From Bacillota bacterium (lineage in GTDB: Bacteria; Bacillota; DSM-12270; Thermacetogeniales; Thermacetogeniaceae), in assembly GCA_030627585.1 (NCBI GenBank), contig DAOURU010000046.1, positions 1 through 7,460 of the forward strand: DNA of 7,460 nucleotides, read 5' to 3'. The notes below the pieces were generated by a model. That model was not told the DNA's origin. It saw nothing but the letters and a program-made list of their open reading frames with translations, and did no database searches. Every line of letters starts with the position of its first letter. Within the stretch, counting starts at the first letter, position 1. A program made the position numbers and the translations under genes. Below, in pieces: positions 6,211 through 7,460 of the stretch.

Positions 6211-6250
6211 GTGAGCGCTTCCCGTTCGGATAATTTTTTCAACCAGTTAT

Positions 6251-6278
6251 AGTATACCAGCCTTTAACCAGCTTTGAA
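6251..6278 (-). promoter_or_regulatory. Sigma-A promoter of yhhQ with extended -10
   Basis: Minus strand: -35 TTCAAA (6273-6278), 16-base spacer, -10 TATACT (6251-6256) preceded by TGG, that is an extended -10. The predicted start is near 6244, about 63 bases before the GTG. Three ACCAG sequences (6242, 6256, 6268 on the plus strand) surround the element and could be operator half-sites. Confidence 0.6.
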
Positions 6279-6347
6279 ACCGGTAAACAAGGCGCACCCG
6301 TGTTATGCTGGCATTAATCGGTCACCATTCCCTCCGGCCTGAAGACT

Positions 6348-6357
6348 GTGAATTCAC
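6348..6357. promoter_or_regulatory. 10-bp perfect palindrome overlapping the -35 of the kht promoter
   Basis: GTGAATTCAC is a perfect palindrome, and its right half overlaps the -35 hexamer at 6353-6358. Its position fits a repressor operator, but the length is short enough that chance cannot be excluded. Confidence 0.3.
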
Positions 6358-6381
6358 GTGGCAGTCCACCCGTGGTATAAT
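6353..6381 (+). promoter_or_regulatory. Sigma-A promoter of the khtT-khtU relic
   Basis: TTCACG (6353-6358), 17-base spacer, perfect TATAAT (6376-6381) with TGG in front (extended -10). It reads toward the duplicated ribosome site and the KhtT start codon at 6417. The promoter appears intact although the gene it serves is broken. Confidence 0.68.
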
Positions 6382-6386
6382 CTAGC

Positions 6387-6416
6387 TCGGAGGTCATTCT
6401 TTCGGAGGTCATTCTT
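6387..6416 (+). repeat. Exact 15-bp tandem duplication of the ribosome-binding segment
   Basis: TCGGAGGTCATTCTT occurs twice head to tail (6387-6401 and 6402-6416), directly abutting the ATG at 6417. Each copy carries GGAGGT; the second has normal spacing (7 bases) and the first lies 15 bases further away. It is a perfect recent-looking duplication, probably by slippage, in front of a decayed gene. Confidence 0.85.
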
Positions 6417-6708
6417 ATGGAGATCAGAAGCGTTGAGCTGCCCGGTATCGGCAAAAAATATACCCTGCATACAACAGAAGGGTGCATCGAGGAGAGTTTT
6501 CGGCCATTGCCGCCTCCCTGGCATCACCTCAGCTCCGGTCCTTCAGCGGCGTCTACATCCTGGCGACGGCCTCCCTCGGGGGCTGTTCCTGTTTAACAGA
6601 GCACCCGGTTTATCACGAAAGATCTACGACATCTGGCTGCACAGGAAATTAAAAGCCAGCGGTACGGGAGCCAGCCAAACCCCCGGCGGCAAGGCCACTG
6701 TCAACTAG
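6417..6708 (+). pseudogene. khtT-khtU relic: K+/H+ antiporter operon with internal deletion and frameshift
   Basis: The ATG opens with MEIRSVELPGIGKKYTLHTTEG, the typical start of KhtT, the cytoplasmic TrkA-C-type regulatory subunit of the KhtTU (YhaTU) potassium/proton antiporter. After about 22 residues the KhtT frame runs into unrelated sequence and stops at 6594-6596. From about 6482 a second frame reads VHRGEFSAIAASLASPQ and then LRSFSGVYILATASLGG, the RGEFS segment and last membrane helix of a CPA2/KefB-type antiporter such as KhtU. At the G5 run 6578-6582 the reading moves to the third frame, LFLFNRAPGLSRKIYDIW and onward, ending at TAG 6706-6708. One missing G would restore a continuous L-G-G-L-F-L-F. 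So roughly 1.4 kb of khtT and khtU is gone and the junction lies near 6479-6487. The promoter and ribosome site look intact, so a 59-residue fused peptide may still be made. The G-run slip could be a sequencing error; the fusion cannot be explained that way. Confidence 0.72.
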
Positions 6709-6805
6709 CCTTGTGGTAAGCGTCTTCCCTGCGTACGAGGTCCTCCAGCAGCAGAAACATAAGGCCGGAAAGAGAGGTTCCCCATTCCAAGTTATCCACC
6801 TTCAC
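6701..6805 (-). CDS. Possible small protein of 32-34 residues, function unknown
   Basis: A short minus-strand reading frame from GTG 6803-6805 (or GTG 6797-6799) to TGA 6701-6703. It has a hydrophobic core (SGLMFLLLEDL) followed by charged residues (VRREDAYHKAS), as in small membrane-associated peptides. No convincing ribosome site precedes it, and it overlaps the end of the khtU relic by 8 bases. I recognise no family. It is listed only because its composition looks protein-like and nothing else explains 6709-6849. Confidence 0.15.
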   Translation of the reverse strand: MKVDNLEWGTSLSGLMFLLLEDLVRREDAYHKAS

Positions 6806-6849
6806 TTAATGAGTGTATCACGATTACGCATCAATGAATTAGCAACGAC

Positions 6850-6891
6850 AAAAAAGCCCCGGTTTCGCCCCCCGCAAGCGGCGAAACCGGG
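6850..6891 (-). terminator. Strong intrinsic terminator of the repeat-protein gene
   Basis: A perfect 12-bp stem (6858-6869 with 6880-6891, CCCGGTTTCGCC / GGCGAAACCGGG) and a 10-base loop. The A run at 6850-6855 becomes a T run on the minus strand after the hairpin. It sits 28 bases past the stop codon of the gene at 6919-7460. Confidence 0.9.
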
Positions 6892-6918
6892 AGCCTCAAG
6901 ATGTTTCAAGATTCTTGA

Positions 6919-7460
6919 CTAGTTGCCTTCAACTGCACCCCACTCGATAGTGGCGACATACCAGGTGCCGTCTTTCTTCACCAGGAAGACGTGCTCCCCT
7001 TCCACCTGGCCGGTGGTCTTGAACCAGAGGTTCTGGTCGGCGTTAGCAGTGAGTTCGTAGACGTTACCATCCGGTTTGATCTGGTACATGGCGTCGAAGC
7101 TGCTAAGGTCGAGATCGCCCAACTTGTACTCCACGTAGTAGTTGCCCTCGTGCCCGCCTTCCTGTCCAGTGGCTACGGCTTCGACCGTTTGCGGCGCGGT
7201 CCAGCTCAGGGTGGCGGTGTAGACCTTGTCGTTCCTGTCCACGATGGTGAACTTGTAGTCGCCGCTCGCCTTCTGGACGTTGAACCAGAGGGTGGTATCG
7301 GTGTTGGGTTCAAGAGGTTTGGGCTCGGCTGCGCCCGGCTCCAGCACGCTGATGCTCTTGGCGTTGCCGCTGCTCAGGTCGATGTCCTGGTTATTGGCTG
7401 TCAGCTTGTACTCCTCATAGACCTTGCCGTCATGGGAACCGGTCCTGTTGGTGGCCGCAA
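6919..7460 (-). CDS. C-terminal part of a tandem-repeat, probably extracytoplasmic protein (5' end beyond window)
   Basis: The frame is open from the right edge to TAG at 6919-6921, giving 179 visible residues. A GTG at 7345-7347 is not the start, because the same repeat continues upstream without a stop. Two homologous repeats can be aligned (visible residues about 2-88 and 96-175), with matching landmarks: a G-x-H-[DE]-G turn, EYKL (16-19 and 110-113), DLSS (27-30 and 117-120), LWF (57-59 and 144-146) and ATLSW / ATIEW (82-86 and 169-173). The period is about 90 residues. Alternating hydrophobic and polar residues and conserved tryptophans suggest a beta-sandwich domain, as found in surface or secreted proteins. 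No cysteine, sorting motif or SLH motif occurs in the visible part, which ends in VEGN. The first repeat carries a Pro/Glu-rich insert (EPGAAEPKPLEP, 40-51). I do not recognise a named family, and a signal peptide would lie outside the window. Confidence 0.75.
   Translation of the reverse strand, partial: AATNRTGSHDGKVYEEYKLTANNQDIDLSSGNAKSISVLEPGAAEPKPLEPNTDTTLWFNVQKASGDYKFTIVDRNDKVYTATLSWTAPQTVEAVATGQEGGHEGNYYVEYKLGDLDLSSFDAMYQIKPDGNVYELTANADQNLWFKTTGQVEGEHVFLVKKDGTWYVATIEWGAVEGN

Noticed and set aside
6520..6533. GG-N10-GC spacing reminiscent of a sigma-54 promoter inside the kht relic
   Set aside because: It lies in former khtU coding sequence, matches neither element well beyond GG and GC, and leads to no gene.
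6713..6922. Plus-strand 69-codon open frame
   Set aside because: It runs through the minus-strand terminator hairpin and has no ribosome site or recognisable motif.
1..7460. CRISPR arrays, tRNA, rRNA or transposase genes
   Set aside because: No regularly spaced repeat array, no cloverleaf or rRNA sequence, and no transposase-like reading frame was seen; the repeat pairs have only two units each.

Overview
The window most resembles a moderately GC-rich anaerobic Clostridia-type Firmicute, such as an acetogen, a syntrophic acetate oxidiser or a Desulfotomaculum/Thermacetogenium-like sulfate reducer. The grounds are strong AGGAGG-type ribosome sites, a sigma-54 two-component pair, an iron-type alcohol dehydrogenase and a formate-tetrahydrofolate ligase (FTHFS) of a divergent type that I associate with sulfate reducers and syntrophs. 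The genus-level idea is inference only.

Layout. Positions 1-3163 (+) look like one operon: the C-terminal end of a sensor histidine kinase (HATPase domain only), an NtrC-family sigma-54 activator (510-1979) and an iron-containing alcohol dehydrogenase (2015-3163), closed by an intrinsic terminator at 3230-3257. Positions 3258-3512 are a dense regulatory interval. It holds a near-consensus sigma-54 promoter (GG-N10-GC, 3275-3288), immediately followed by two tandem copies of a Rex-operator-like sequence (3289-3333), a leader hairpin and a 13-bp tandem repeat. It leads into fhs (3513-5273), which ends in two consecutive hairpins. A second pair of 20-bp-spaced repeats (5407-5443) follows, next to another TCCGGCAC core.

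Positions 5465-6181 (-) encode a YhhQ-type queuosine precursor transporter with its own extended -10 promoter. Divergently, a vegetative promoter and an exactly duplicated ribosome-binding segment lead into a relic of a khtT-khtU potassium/proton antiporter operon (6417-6708). Here the first residues of KhtT are fused by a deletion to the C-terminus of KhtU, and a further one-base slip lies in a G run. Positions 6709-6849 contain no convincing gene. At the right edge, on the minus strand, is the C-terminal part of a protein built of about 90-residue tandem repeats (6919-7460), with a strong terminator at 6850-6891.

How it may work together (inference): the kinase and activator probably drive sigma-54 transcription. 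The only clear sigma-54 promoter in view is that of fhs, so the local circuit may couple an unknown signal, and possibly the NADH/NAD ratio through the Rex-like sites, to one-carbon (Wood-Ljungdahl methyl branch) flux and alcohol oxidation or reduction. The main alternative is that the two repeat clusters flanking fhs are ends or footprints of an IS21-like element, and that the promoter match is part of such an end.
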